Shown here piece after piece: positions 6,784 to 13,222 of a stretch of 13,222 nt of DNA (position 1 is the first letter of the stretch; every line of letters starts with the position of its first letter). A program made the position numbers and the translations under genes. The stretch covers positions 1-13,222 of the forward strand of contig CAZXFH010000068.1 in the NCBI GenBank assembly GCA_964640055.1, written 5' to 3'. The notes beneath the pieces are model-generated. The model did no database searches. It was not told where the DNA came from and saw only the letters and a list, made by a program, of their open reading frames with translations. The stretch comes from CAZXFH01 sp964640055 (GTDB lineage: Bacteria; Fidelibacterota; UBA2242; JAFGTP01).

Positions 6784-7132
6784 ATATTTTTTGATTGGGT
6801 CTCATAGAATCAACACCTCTCATAATTATTGTGAATTATGACAACTCCCTGTATCCCCCAGGGGGACCGATTCTGGTCTGGCCAGCTTACGCTGCGGTAA
6901 GCGCTGCAGTGATAGCAGGAAGTCCGGATATCAGAGCACAAATCCGGCAAAACCCCGATACAGTCGCTCTGCTCCTTATCCCCGATGCAAATACTTCATC
7001 GGGACGAGCGGGACAAGTTCCGATACGTCCCGATCATTACTGGTGCGGGATTTCAAACCGTTCAGCATTCGCTATCGGGATAAACAAAGAATACCAAAAT
7101 TATTTTTCCGGTCTTTGGTCAGGTGAAAGAGG

Positions 7133-8341
7133 TTAAGAATTTTCGATATAATCCTGGCCGTAATTTTCCGCTACATAGTCGATATCCTTGTCACCGCGGC
7201 CGGAAAGGTTCAGCAGGATCGTCTGATCCCTTTTCAATTTCGGAGCCATTTGCATGGCAAAAGCCACCGCATGGGCACTCTCCAGGGCTGGGATAATACC
7301 CTCGGTCCGCGACAGCTCAAAAAAAGCCTCAATGGCTTCTTTATCGCCAATGGTCTCATACTTAACCCGCTCGATATCCTTCAGATAACTGTGCTGTGGG
7401 CCAACGCCCGGGTAATCCAAACCACTGGCCACGGAGTGAACTTCAGCGGGATCACCCTTTTCATCCTGCAGCAGATAGCATTTAAAACCGTGAATAATAC
7501 CCGGTTTCCCTTTGGTCAAAGTGGCGGCATGCTCACCGGGCTTAAAGCTGGTCCCGGAGGGCTCCACCCCATAAATATCAATTTCCTTATCCTCCAGAAA
7601 GGCTGTAAAAAGGCCGATGGCATTGGAGCCACCGCCGACACAGGCCATCAGAATATCCGGTAATCTGCCGGTCATTTCCTGAAATTGAGCACGGGCTTCC
7701 TCGCCAACCACTTTCTGGAAATCGCGCACCATCATGGGAAAGGGATGCGGACCGACCACCGAGCCGATGGCATAGAGTTGCTTGACCGGATCCTGCAGAT
7801 AGGCCTGAAAAGCGGCATCCACAGCTTCTTTCAGGGTGCGCCGTCCGGCACTTACCGGAATCACCCGAGCGCCCAAGATCCGCATCCGCACCACATTAGG
7901 GTGTTCCTTTTCCATATCCACTTCACCCATGTAAATGTCACACTCCAGTCCCAGCAGGGCGGCTGCCGTTGCCAGGGCCACGCCATGCTGACCGGCGCCG
8001 GTTTCGGCAATGATCTTCTCTTTGTCCATGTGCTTGGCCAACAGAGCCTCGCCCAGGCAATGGTTGATCTTATGGGCACCGGTATGATTGAGATCCTCGC
8101 GCTTCATATAGATCTGCGCACCTCCCAATTTTTGAGATAACTTGCGGGCCTGAAAGATGGGGCTGGGCCGGCCCACATAGTGAGTCAAGAGCTCGCGTAA
8201 CTCCGCTTGAAAGTCCCCGGCTTCCCGCAATTGCAAGTAGGCATCGGTAATCTCGGTCATGATCTCCTGCAGGGCTTCGGGTACAAAGCGTCCGCCGTAG
8301 GGACCGAAATAGCCCTGGTCATTGGGTAACTGTGTGTCCAT
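7133..8341 (-). CDS. trpB: Tryptophan synthase beta subunit
   Basis: TrpB condenses indole with L-serine to L-tryptophan using PLP, normally in an alpha2-beta2 complex with TrpA. The 402-residue protein has all expected features: YFGPYGGRFVPE at the N-terminus, HTGAHKIN with the PLP lysine near residue 91, AETGAGQHG with the catalytic glutamate near 113, GGGSNA (about 236-241) for the PLP phosphate, and LSGRGDKD with the serine near 381. It belongs to the common TrpB1 type. AAAAGGAGG lies just before the ATG at 8341. No other trp gene lies on either side, so it is solitary here. Expression is predicted to be set by the attenuator at 8407-8560. Confidence 0.97.
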   Translation of the reverse strand: MDTQLPNDQGYFGPYGGRFVPEALQEIMTEITDAYLQLREAGDFQAELRELLTHYVGRPSPIFQARKLSQKLGGAQIYMKREDLNHTGAHKINHCLGEALLAKHMDKEKIIAETGAGQHGVALATAAALLGLECDIYMGEVDMEKEHPNVVRMRILGARVIPVSAGRRTLKEAVDAAFQAYLQDPVKQLYAIGSVVGPHPFPMMVRDFQKVVGEEARAQFQEMTGRLPDILMACVGGGSNAIGLFTAFLEDKEIDIYGVEPSGTSFKPGEHAATLTKGKPGIIHGFKCYLLQDEKGDPAEVHSVASGLDYPGVGPQHSYLKDIERVKYETIGDKEAIEAFFELSRTEGIIPALESAHAVAFAMQMAPKLKRDQTILLNLSGRGDKDIDYVAENYGQDYIENS

Positions 8342-8406
8342 GGTTCCTCCTTTTAAGTTTCCTGATGACTTGGTTTCAAATATAGACGGCTCCCCGGTGC
8401 AGCTAT

Positions 8407-8428
8407 AAAAAATCCGCCTTCCGGGCGG
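8407..8428 (-). terminator. Attenuator terminator in the trpB leader
   Basis: On the minus strand a compact hairpin, CCGCC-CGGAA-GGCGG, is followed by A and six T's. It lies about 65 bases before the trpB start and downstream of a Trp-codon leader peptide, the position expected for an attenuator. Confidence 0.75.
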
Positions 8429-8545
8429 TGAACTTGTGTATTGATTTGTCTGCGATGAAAGGTTAGGGGGAGCGGGTCAGTCCACCGGGAAAGCGACTAA
8501 GCGATACTGGTACCACCACCATCGGTATGCTTGCGGCTTTCCTGG
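8426..8545 (-). promoter_or_regulatory. trp attenuator: mutually exclusive RNA hairpins
   Basis: Region 1 (8536-8545, CCAGGAAAGC) can pair with region 2 (8485-8494, GCTTTCCCGG) with one A-C mismatch, enclosing the Trp codons. Region 2 (8480-8487, CGGTGGAC) can instead pair with region 3 (8426-8433, GTTCACCG) over eight positions including one G-U. Region 3 overlaps the 5' arm of the terminator, so 2:3 pairing would block it. This is the logic of classical trp attenuation. The pairings are read by eye, without energy calculation. Confidence 0.65.
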
Positions 8546-8560
8546 GTTTAAGACTAACAT
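8477..8560 (-). CDS. trpL: Tryptophan leader peptide (27 residues, WWW)
   Basis: The ATG at 8558-8560 opens a 27-codon frame ending in TGA at 8477-8479. Codons 14-16 are three consecutive TGG Trp codons (8513-8521), in the context YRWWWYQYR. Such a run is rare by chance, and the frame lies upstream of trpB with a terminator between. In classical attenuation, ribosome stalling at these codons when Trp-tRNA is scarce favours the antiterminator. No clear Shine-Dalgarno is seen. A TATATT hexamer at 8569-8574 might be a -10 element, which would leave the ATG almost leaderless. The peptide itself probably has no function beyond being translated. Confidence 0.75.
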   Translation of the reverse strand: MLVLNPGKPQAYRWWWYQYRLVAFPVD

Positions 8561-8612
8561 CGACGGATAATATATAACCCTTTAGAGAATAAAAAAAGAT
8601 TTTTTTGTATTT

Positions 8613-8676
8613 TCTCGCAAAGGCTCTAAGAGTAATATATTTTATCTCTCGCCAAGACGCTAAGTACGCAAAGAAA
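8613..8676 (+). repeat. Two TCTCGC-AAG direct repeats (CGCCAAGACGC type)
   Basis: TCTCGCAAAGGCTCTAAG (8613-8630) and TCTCGCCAAGACGCTAAG (8647-8664, continuing to TACGCAAAGAAA) are related units of a repeat style seen in many bacterial genomes. Confidence 0.6.
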
Positions 8677-8850
8677 TCATTTTTTTATAATAGGGTGATG
8701 GGTGACGGGAATCAGGTGACGGGTGGCAGGTTCGGATAGGTTGAGGCTGAGGTTAAGGTTGAGGATTTGGAAGGGGTGAAATCACAAATCACAAATTCTA
8801 AACTACAAATAAAATCCAAATTACCAAATTCCAATGACTGAAACGCGAAG

Positions 8851-8877
8851 ACAACCCCCTGTATCCTCCAGGGGGAT
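8851..8877. repeat. ACAACCCCCTGTATC tile
   Basis: A diverged member (TCCTCCAGGGGGATC) of the CCCCC/GGGGG tile also found near 1933, 2026, 2396, 2489, 5144, 6755, 6841 and 13193. Confidence 0.7.
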
Positions 8878-8891
8878 CTTATTTTCACTCT

Positions 8892-8916
8892 CGTGCCGGG
8901 GCTCTGCTCCGGAACG
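8892..8916. repeat. 25-bp palindrome with TCT core (CCGGGGC arms)
   Basis: Arms CGTGCCGGGGC and GCTCCGGAACG pair at 9 of 11 positions around TCT. It shares the 11-3-11 layout and GC-TCT-GC centre with the 24-bp array caps but has different arms. Confidence 0.7.
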
Positions 8917-8930
8917 CTACTATAATCTTT

Positions 8931-8951
8931 TCGCTATGCTCTGCATTGCGA
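8931..8951. repeat. Palindrome with TCT core (TCGCTATGC arms)
   Basis: Arms TCGCTATGC and GCATTGCGA pair at 8 of 9 positions around TCT. It sits between two other palindromes with the same core. Confidence 0.6.
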
Positions 8952-8992
8952 CATTAATGACATAATGTTGCGGTCATAATCTGAGTGTTTGG

Positions 8993-9017
8993 CGTTACAC
9001 TGCAGAGCAATGTAACG
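8993..9017. repeat. 25-bp palindrome with AGA core (CGTTACACTGC arms)
   Basis: Arms CGTTACACTGC and GCAATGTAACG pair at 10 of 11 positions around AGA. The arm resembles the array-cap arm GGTTACACCGC. Confidence 0.75.
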
Positions 9018-9032
9018 AGGATAATATTCCAC

Positions 9033-9065
9033 GCATGTAGGACAGCCTTTCCAGGCTGTCCATGC
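9033..9065. repeat. Palindrome GGACAGCCT/AGGCTGTCC with outer GCATG/CATGC
   Basis: A 9-bp perfect inner stem (9040-9048 with 9053-9061) around TTCC, plus a 5-bp outer stem. Same family as 3161-3182. Confidence 0.8.
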
Positions 9066-9157
9066 TGAATAAAGCGTTTGATTATTTCTGGTTTTAAATC
9101 AGCATTCAAAACGCGAATTAACAATTTGTGCTACGGGAAACATTAGTGGACTTACTC

Positions 9158-9183
9158 ATCCCCAACTGAAGTTGAGGGTTAAT
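9158..9183. repeat. CCCCAACTGAAGTTGAGGGTTAAT tile
   Basis: An inverted repeat (CCCAACT/AGTTGAGG) matching the tile at 3131-3156. In both places a GGACAG palindrome lies nearby. Confidence 0.7.
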
Positions 9184-9194
9184 GGCTTTCCAAC

Positions 9195-9221
9195 GTTACT
9201 TTTTCCCATTGAAAAAGTAAC
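9195..9221. repeat. Hairpin GTTACTTTTTC/GAAAAAGTAAC followed by CCAAAAAAC
   Basis: Perfect 11-bp arms around CCATT, with an A-rich tail like that of 4894-4919. It directly abuts the inverted-repeat element at 9231. Confidence 0.75.
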
Positions 9222-9230
9222 CCAAAAAAC

Positions 9231-9430
9231 CCGACTGACGAAATTCACCAGGGCCTTACTGCATTCCGGGGCGGAAATTTCCAAAGCCTGCAGCAGCCTG
9301 TGTTTCAAATTCAATTAATGGCAAAATACTTTAATTATACGTGATTTATGCTGACCTCTGCAAACAGGCTGAAATTTCCGTACTGCCCGTCTTTCCGTGC
9401 GGCTTTTCCCTGGTGACTTTCGTAGGTCGG
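9231..9430. mobile_element. Decayed 200-bp inverted-repeat element (MITE-like)
   Basis: The terminal arms 9231-9253 and 9408-9430 are inverted copies matching at 20 of 23 positions (CCGACTGACGAAATTCACC compared with CCGACCTACGAAAGTCACC). Further inside, CGGAAATTTC plus AGCCTG recurs inverted at about 9271-9290 and 9365-9380. There is no transposase inside and no clear target duplication, so a non-autonomous element or a large structured repeat is likely. Confidence 0.5.
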
Positions 9431-9450
9431 CAATGTATCTATGACGACAA

Positions 9451-9556
9451 TTGTTCACCCCGGCAGGGGTGCAACTTGAATAACGCCGGATGAAATCCGG
9501 GGAAATAGACACAATACCTCAGAACGAACAACCCCGAAAGGGGTTGAATAATTAAA
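9451..9556. repeat. Three-hairpin intergenic tile
   Basis: Successive hairpins CACCCC/GGGGTG, CCGGAT/ATCCGG and AACCCC/GGGGTT with spacers. Reading it on the minus strand gives a repeat-derived pseudo-protein, not a gene. Confidence 0.6.
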
Positions 9557-9594
9557 TTACAGATTAAATCCATCTCACTAAGCACACCAAGAAC

Positions 9595-9655
9595 GCCCCG
9601 ATAGGGAACTTGTGACCGTATCGGGGCAGGTGGGGCAGGCCCGCCTGCGGCGGGC
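9595..9655. repeat. GCCCCGATA/TATCGGGGC and GCCCGCC/GGCGGGC hairpins
   Basis: Two adjacent hairpins (9595-9627 and 9639-9655). The first is the inverted counterpart of the CCCCGATACGGTC tile in the composite cassettes. Confidence 0.75.
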
Positions 9656-9843
9656 AGGCAACAACACAATAAAATAGGTTGTTTTAACACTGAGCTAGCG
9701 CTATAACCGCGATGGGGCGCGCGGAAACTAAAACGGTTCTTAAGAACACAGTCAAAATACCCACAAAAAACCAAAAATGGTTGTTTTGCAGCTGAGCAAA
9801 ATCTTGCATATCGGATCAAATTCCATTAAACTTTGGGATGTCT

Positions 9844-9870
9844 TTGAAAATGATTAACATCTACTACATT
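9844..9870 (+). promoter_or_regulatory. Weak candidate promoter for ppdK
   Basis: TTGAAA (9844-9849) and TACATT (9865-9870) are separated by 15 bp in an AT-rich stretch upstream of ppdK. The spacing is short, so this is tentative. Confidence 0.25.
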
Positions 9871-9903
9871 AATCAGATAACGAATTAAATTAAAGAGGTT
9901 ATT

Positions 9904-12624
9904 ATGGCAAAAGCAGTCTATCTATTTGGCGCGGGTAACGCTGAAGGTAAAGCCAGCCAAAAAGAACTACTGGGTGGCAAGGGTGCCAATCTGGCGGAGA
10001 TGAACCGGATCGGCATCCCGGTACCGGCCGGATTCACCATTACCACCGATGTTTGCACCCGATATGTGGAAGCGGGCAAGCAAAAAACCTTTGCTCAGAT
10101 TAAAGATGAAGTGGTGGCAGGCATCAAGCATACCGAAAAGATCATGGAAGCCAGTTTTGGTGATAAGGATAATCCCCTCTTGGTATCGGTGCGTTCCGGC
10201 GCGGCGATTTCCATGCCGGGCATGATGGATACCGTGCTCAACCTGGGATTGAATGATGAGACGGTCAAGGGATTGGCGGCCAAATCCAATAATGAACGGT
10301 TTGCCTGGGATTCTTACCGTCGTTTCGTGCAAATGTACGGTGATGTGGTACTGGGTATGGAACCGGAAAGCAAAGAAGAGATCGATCCCTTTGAAAAAAT
10401 TATTGAAACCGTTAAAAAAGAGCGGGGCATTGAGCAGGATCTGGAAATGGATACCGACGATCTGAAAAGGCTGGTACAGCAATTCAAAGAGGCGATTAAA
10501 CGCAATACCGATGAAGAATTTCCCACAGATCCCTGGGAACAGCTGTGGAATGCCATTGGTGCGGTATTTGGCAGTTGGGGCAATGAACGCGCCCGCCGCT
10601 ACCGTAATTTGCACAACATCCCCCATGATCTGGGCACGGCAGTTAATGTTCAGTCTATGGTGTATGGTAACATGGGTGACAATTCCGCCACAGGCGTGGC
10701 TTTTACCCGTGATGCGGCCACTGGTGAAAACATCTTTAACGGTGAATACCTGGTTAATGCCCAGGGAGAAGATGTGGTGGCCGGGGTGCGCACACCGCAG
10801 GAGATCACCCTGGAAGGGTCACGGCGCTGGGCGGAAAGAGCCGATATTTCCGAAGAAGAACGCAAACAGAAATATCCTTCCTTGGAAGAGGCTATGCCCA
10901 AGGTCTATAAAGAACTGTATGACGTTCAGGAAAAGCTGGAAGACCATTACCGGGATATGCAAGACCTGGAATTTACCATTCAGGATGGCCGGCTGTGGAT
11001 CTTACAGACCCGGAACGGCAAACGGACCGGTGCGGCGATGGTACGAATTGCCATGGAAATGCTAGAAGAAGGCCTGATCAACGAAAAAACCGCGGTCTTG
11101 CGGGTTGAGCCCAATAAGCTGGATGAGCTACTCCACCCGGTTTTTATTCCGGGAGAATATAAAAAAGCCACTGTGATCACTAAAGGTTTACCGGCTTCGC
11201 CCGGTGCGGCAACCGGCCGAATTGTCTTTTTTGCCGACGAGGCCGAAGAGTGGAACGATAATGGGGAAGCTGTAATCCTAACCCGGATCGAAACATCGCC
11301 GGAAGACATCTCCGGTATGAATGCGGCTAACGGAATCTTGACCTCGCGCGGTGGCATGACCTCCCATGCAGCGGTAGTGGCCCGCGGAATGGGTAAATGT
11401 TGTGTAGCCGGGGCCGGTTCCGTGGAAATCAACTATAAAAAACGGACTATGACCGTCGACGATAACGTCTATAAAGAAGGCGACTGGATCTCACTGAATG
11501 GTACGGAAGGCGAAGTCCTGGAAGGTAAGATCAAAACCCAGGAACCGGAATTAAGCGGCAATTTTGCTCAACTAATGGAGTTGTGTGATAAATATTCCCG
11601 CATGTACGTACGCACTAATGCGGATACGCCTCACGATTCCCAGGTGGCCCGCGATTTTGGTGCCCGTGGCATCGGCTTGACCCGTACCGAACATATGTTC
11701 TTTGAAGGTAGCCGCATCAAAGCCATGCGTGAAATGATCCTGGCGAATGATGAAACCGGTCGCCGCAAGGCCCTGGAAAAATTACTGCCCATGCAACGTG
11801 AGGATTTTGAAGGTATTTATAAGGCTATGGACGGATTGCCGGTCACAATTCGCCTGCTGGATCCCCCCTTGCACGAATTCGTACCCCATGAGGAAAAGAA
11901 TCAGCAGGAAATGGCCGATGAACTGGATGTAGATGCAGACAAGGTCAGGGCCAAAGTGGAATCCCTGGCTGAATTTAATCCTATGCTGGGTCATCGCGGC
12001 TGCCGGTTGGGCATCACCTACCCGGAAATTACTGAAATGCAGGCCCGGGCCATCCTGGAAGCGGCCTTGAACTGTCAGGAAAAGGGTATCGAGGCCAAAC
12101 CGGAAATCATGGTGCCGCTGATCGGGACCAAAAAGGAACTGGATCTGCAGAAAGAGATTATCACGGAAACTGCTAATAAACTGTTTGCAGAAAGAGACGC
12201 AAAAATTGATTATATGGTAGGCACCATGATCGAAATTCCACGCGCCGCCCTGACCGCTGATCAGGTGGCGGAAACTGCGGAATTCTTCTCTTTCGGAACC
12301 AATGATCTGACCCAGATGACCTATGGCTATTCCCGGGACGATGCCGGTAAATTCCTCAATATCTATGTAGAGAAGGGCATCCTGAAACACGATCCCTTTC
12401 AAGTGCTGGACCAAACCGGCGTAGGCCAACTGGTGGAAATGGGGACACAGAAAGGGCGGCAGACACGACCGGAACTGAAGGTCGGGATCTGCGGTGAACA
12501 TGGCGGTGAACCCAGCTCAGTGAAATTCTGTCACCGGGTAGGTATGAATTACGTTTCCTGTTCCCCTTTCCGCGTTCCGATCGCCCGTCTGGCCGCCGCC
12601 CAGGCAGCTATCGAGGATGAATAA
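9904..12624 (+). CDS. ppdK: Pyruvate, phosphate dikinase
   Basis: PPDK reversibly converts pyruvate, ATP and phosphate to phosphoenolpyruvate, AMP and pyrophosphate in the cytoplasm. The 906-residue protein is full length, slightly longer than the usual 870-890. Domains in order: N-terminal ATP-binding domain (GGKGANLAEM, SVRSGAAISMPGMMDT); the swivelling phosphohistidine domain with SRGGMTSHAAVVARGMGK, H488 as the phosphocarrier and T486 at the position of the regulatory threonine known in plants; and a C-terminal PEP/pyruvate barrel with FSFGTNDLTQ and GICGEHGG, where C863 is the expected acid/base cysteine. AAAGAGG lies five bases before the ATG at 9904. It is monocistronic, with a strong terminator just after. 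No regulatory-kinase gene (PDRP) is seen nearby. Confidence 0.98.
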   Translation: MAKAVYLFGAGNAEGKASQKELLGGKGANLAEMNRIGIPVPAGFTITTDVCTRYVEAGKQKTFAQIKDEVVAGIKHTEKIMEASFGDKDNPLLVSVRSGAAISMPGMMDTVLNLGLNDETVKGLAAKSNNERFAWDSYRRFVQMYGDVVLGMEPESKEEIDPFEKIIETVKKERGIEQDLEMDTDDLKRLVQQFKEAIKRNTDEEFPTDPWEQLWNAIGAVFGSWGNERARRYRNLHNIPHDLGTAVNVQSMVYGNMGDNSATGVAFTRDAATGENIFNGEYLVNAQGEDVVAGVRTPQEITLEGSRRWAERADISEEERKQKYPSLEEAMPKVYKELYDVQEKLEDHYRDMQDLEFTIQDGRLWILQTRNGKRTGAAMVRIAMEMLEEGLINEKTAVLRVEPNKLDELLHPVFIPGEYKKATVITKGLPASPGAATGRIVFFADEAEEWNDNGEAVILTRIETSPEDISGMNAANGILTSRGGMTSHAAVVARGMGKCCVAGAGSVEINYKKRTMTVDDNVYKEGDWISLNGTEGEVLEGKIKTQEPELSGNFAQLMELCDKYSRMYVRTNADTPHDSQVARDFGARGIGLTRTEHMFFEGSRIKAMREMILANDETGRRKALEKLLPMQREDFEGIYKAMDGLPVTIRLLDPPLHEFVPHEEKNQQEMADELDVDADKVRAKVESLAEFNPMLGHRGCRLGITYPEITEMQARAILEAALNCQEKGIEAKPEIMVPLIGTKKELDLQKEIITETANKLFAERDAKIDYMVGTMIEIPRAALTADQVAETAEFFSFGTNDLTQMTYGYSRDDAGKFLNIYVEKGILKHDPFQVLDQTGVGQLVEMGTQKGRQTRPELKVGICGEHGGEPSSVKFCHRVGMNYVSCSPFRVPIARLAAAQAAIEDE

Positions 12625-12658
12625 ACAGCTGTAGACACTCACATCACGATATATCCCC

Positions 12659-12692
12659 AAAGACCGGCTCGTATAGGAGTCGGTCTTTTTTT
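12659..12692 (+). terminator. Rho-independent terminator of ppdK
   Basis: A 12-bp stem, AAAGACCGGCTC/GAGTCGGTCTTT with one G-U pair, a six-base loop, and a T-run, 35 bp after the ppdK stop. Confidence 0.9.
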
Positions 12693-12786
12693 AGAATGAA
12701 AAACGGAAATAGGGATATAGATTAATAACGGAAAACGGAGGACGGAGGACCCCAATACAGTCGCTATACTCCTTATTCCCGATACA

Positions 12787-12978
12787 GTTGCACTGCTTAC
12801 TATCAATCTGAGCTCATTGCTCACATTCAACCTGGTCACACCGCTCACATTCAATCTGATCATACTGCTCATTATCAATCTGCGTTAATCGATCACTTTT
12901 AATCTGGCCACAATACTTACTTTCACCCTGGTCATACCGCTCATTTTCAACCTGGTTACACCGCTCTGCGGTGTGACC
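12787..12978 (+). repeat. 24-bp repeat array IV (seven units) with cap palindrome
   Basis: Units start at 12787, 12811, 12835, 12859, 12883, 12907 and 12931 with no indels. The cap is at 12954-12978 (GGTTACACCGC-TCT-GCGGTGTGACC). The first unit merges with the GATACAG tile on its left. Confidence 0.88.
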
Positions 12979-13000
12979 CTGGCTCATGACCTGAAACGAG

Positions 13001-13114
13001 GCGCTAAAGCACCCGTTTAATCTGGCAAGCACTATAAATAGTGCTGATTTGAGGCCTGTTCTCAAAAATAAGGATGATGAAATGAGGGAGCGAATATGAT
13101 GGAAATGGATTGAG
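13001..13114 (+). repeat. ~114-bp repeat module following array IV
   Basis: Homologous to 2190-2303: GCGCTAAAGCACC, hairpin AGCACTAT-AA-ATAGTGCT (13028-13045), and ends GATTGAG. It is followed by a CATAAGACAA..GAGGTCCCC tile, as after array I. Confidence 0.75.
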
Positions 13115-13192
13115 ACAGCACCCCGATGAATCGGGGTGATATAATAACCATAAGACAAACCGAAACCAATGAGGTCCCCTATTAAGGAGGGA

Positions 13193-13222
13193 ACAACCCC
13201 CTTTATCCCCCTTTGATAAGGG
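13193..13222. repeat. CCCCC/GGGGG tile cut by the window edge
   Basis: ACAACCCCCTTTATCC then CCCTTTGATAAGGG, the same tile as at 1933-1965 and 2396-2429. It preserves the tile order seen after array I. Confidence 0.7.

Larger units (their letters stand above)
6411..7132. other. Gene-poor repeat region between the HEPN gene and trpB
   Basis: The 0.72 kb contains the second composite cassette, a 19-bp tandem repeat, two CCCCC/GGGGG tiles, and at 6955-7017 another GATACAGTCGCTCTGCTCC / ATCGGG hairpin tile. No coding frame with protein-like character was seen. I found no strong terminator for trpB. Confidence 0.65.
8561..9903. other. Divergent intergenic region between trpL and ppdK, palindrome-rich
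   Basis: The 1.34 kb holds CGCCAAGACGCTAAG-type repeats, three TCT/AGA-core palindromes, a GGACAGCC palindrome, a GTTACTTTTTC hairpin, a 200-bp decayed inverted-repeat element, a three-hairpin tile and a CCCCGATA/TATCGGGG hairpin. Minus-strand frames at 9315-9512 and 9439-9819 arise from these repeats. No real gene is apparent. Confidence 0.7.
12693..13222. other. Repeat region downstream of ppdK
   Basis: It begins with GGAGGAC heptads and a GATACAGTCGC tile (12729-12786), then array IV, the 114-bp module and the CCCCC tiles, and continues past the right edge. No gene recognised. Confidence 0.7.

Noticed and set aside
8508..8522. T-box riboswitch: GGTGGTACC upstream of trpB on the minus strand
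   Set aside because: The sequence is explained by the in-frame TGG TGG TGG TAC codons of the leader peptide, and it is too far from the terminator to be a T-box antiterminator.
8463..8522. Alternative minus-strand frame beginning M-V-V-V-P-V upstream of trpB
   Set aside because: It overlaps the Trp-rich frame out of phase; valine codons make no sense for trpB and it lacks a ribosome site.
8462..8558. A plus-strand structured RNA, since two stems here have G-U pairs on plus where minus has A-C mismatches
   Set aside because: Only two positions favour plus, while the Trp codon run, terminator orientation and trpB position all favour minus. It stays possible but is not supported.
9439..9819. 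Minus-strand 126-residue frame upstream of ppdK
   Set aside because: It is made from the hairpin tiles (FHPALFKLHP-like translation), with no domain and no ribosome site.

Overview
The window looks like a bacterial chromosome segment of moderate GC. It carries seven protein genes plus one leader peptide, set in an unusually large amount of repeat-rich non-coding DNA; only about 57% is coding. Shine-Dalgarno sites are clear before most genes. The intergenic palindromes and tiles (CCCCCTGTATCCCCCAGGGGG types, the CGCCAAGACGCTAAG type, ACCCCGAAAGGGGT types) resemble those I associate with FCB-group and neighbouring candidate phyla. That taxonomic guess is weak and rests on repeat style only.

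Layout, left to right. Minus strand: the C-terminal half of a 2,3-bisphosphoglycerate-independent phosphoglycerate mutase (runs off the left edge), preceded by a PHP-domain phosphoesterase of RNase AM/YciV type (33 bp apart, likely one transcript). Then 1.6 kb of repeats with a 463-bp-spaced duplication and a 24-bp repeat array. Then a DegT-family aminotransferase, 1.28 kb of repeats, an overlapping HEPN/MNT toxin-antitoxin-like pair, 0.7 kb of repeats, and a solitary trpB. Upstream of trpB is a classical tryptophan attenuator: a 27-residue leader peptide with three consecutive Trp codons, alternative hairpins and a terminator. After 1.34 kb of palindromes and decayed inverted repeats comes ppdK (pyruvate, phosphate dikinase) on the plus strand with a strong terminator, then a fourth copy of the 24-bp repeat array and more tiles to the right edge.

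How the genes work together: iPGM and PPDK both act in the phosphoenolpyruvate part of central carbon metabolism but are not co-transcribed here. TrpB is regulated by Trp-codon attenuation. The DegT enzyme probably makes an amino sugar for surface glycans. HEPN/MNT is an accessory two-gene module.

The most notable points are the mid-protein start of the iPGM gene with its own ribosome binding site, the trp attenuator on an orphan trpB, the 24-bp arrays that converge on a 25-bp palindrome, and a wider set of about 25-bp palindromes that share a GC-TCT-GC core but have different arms.
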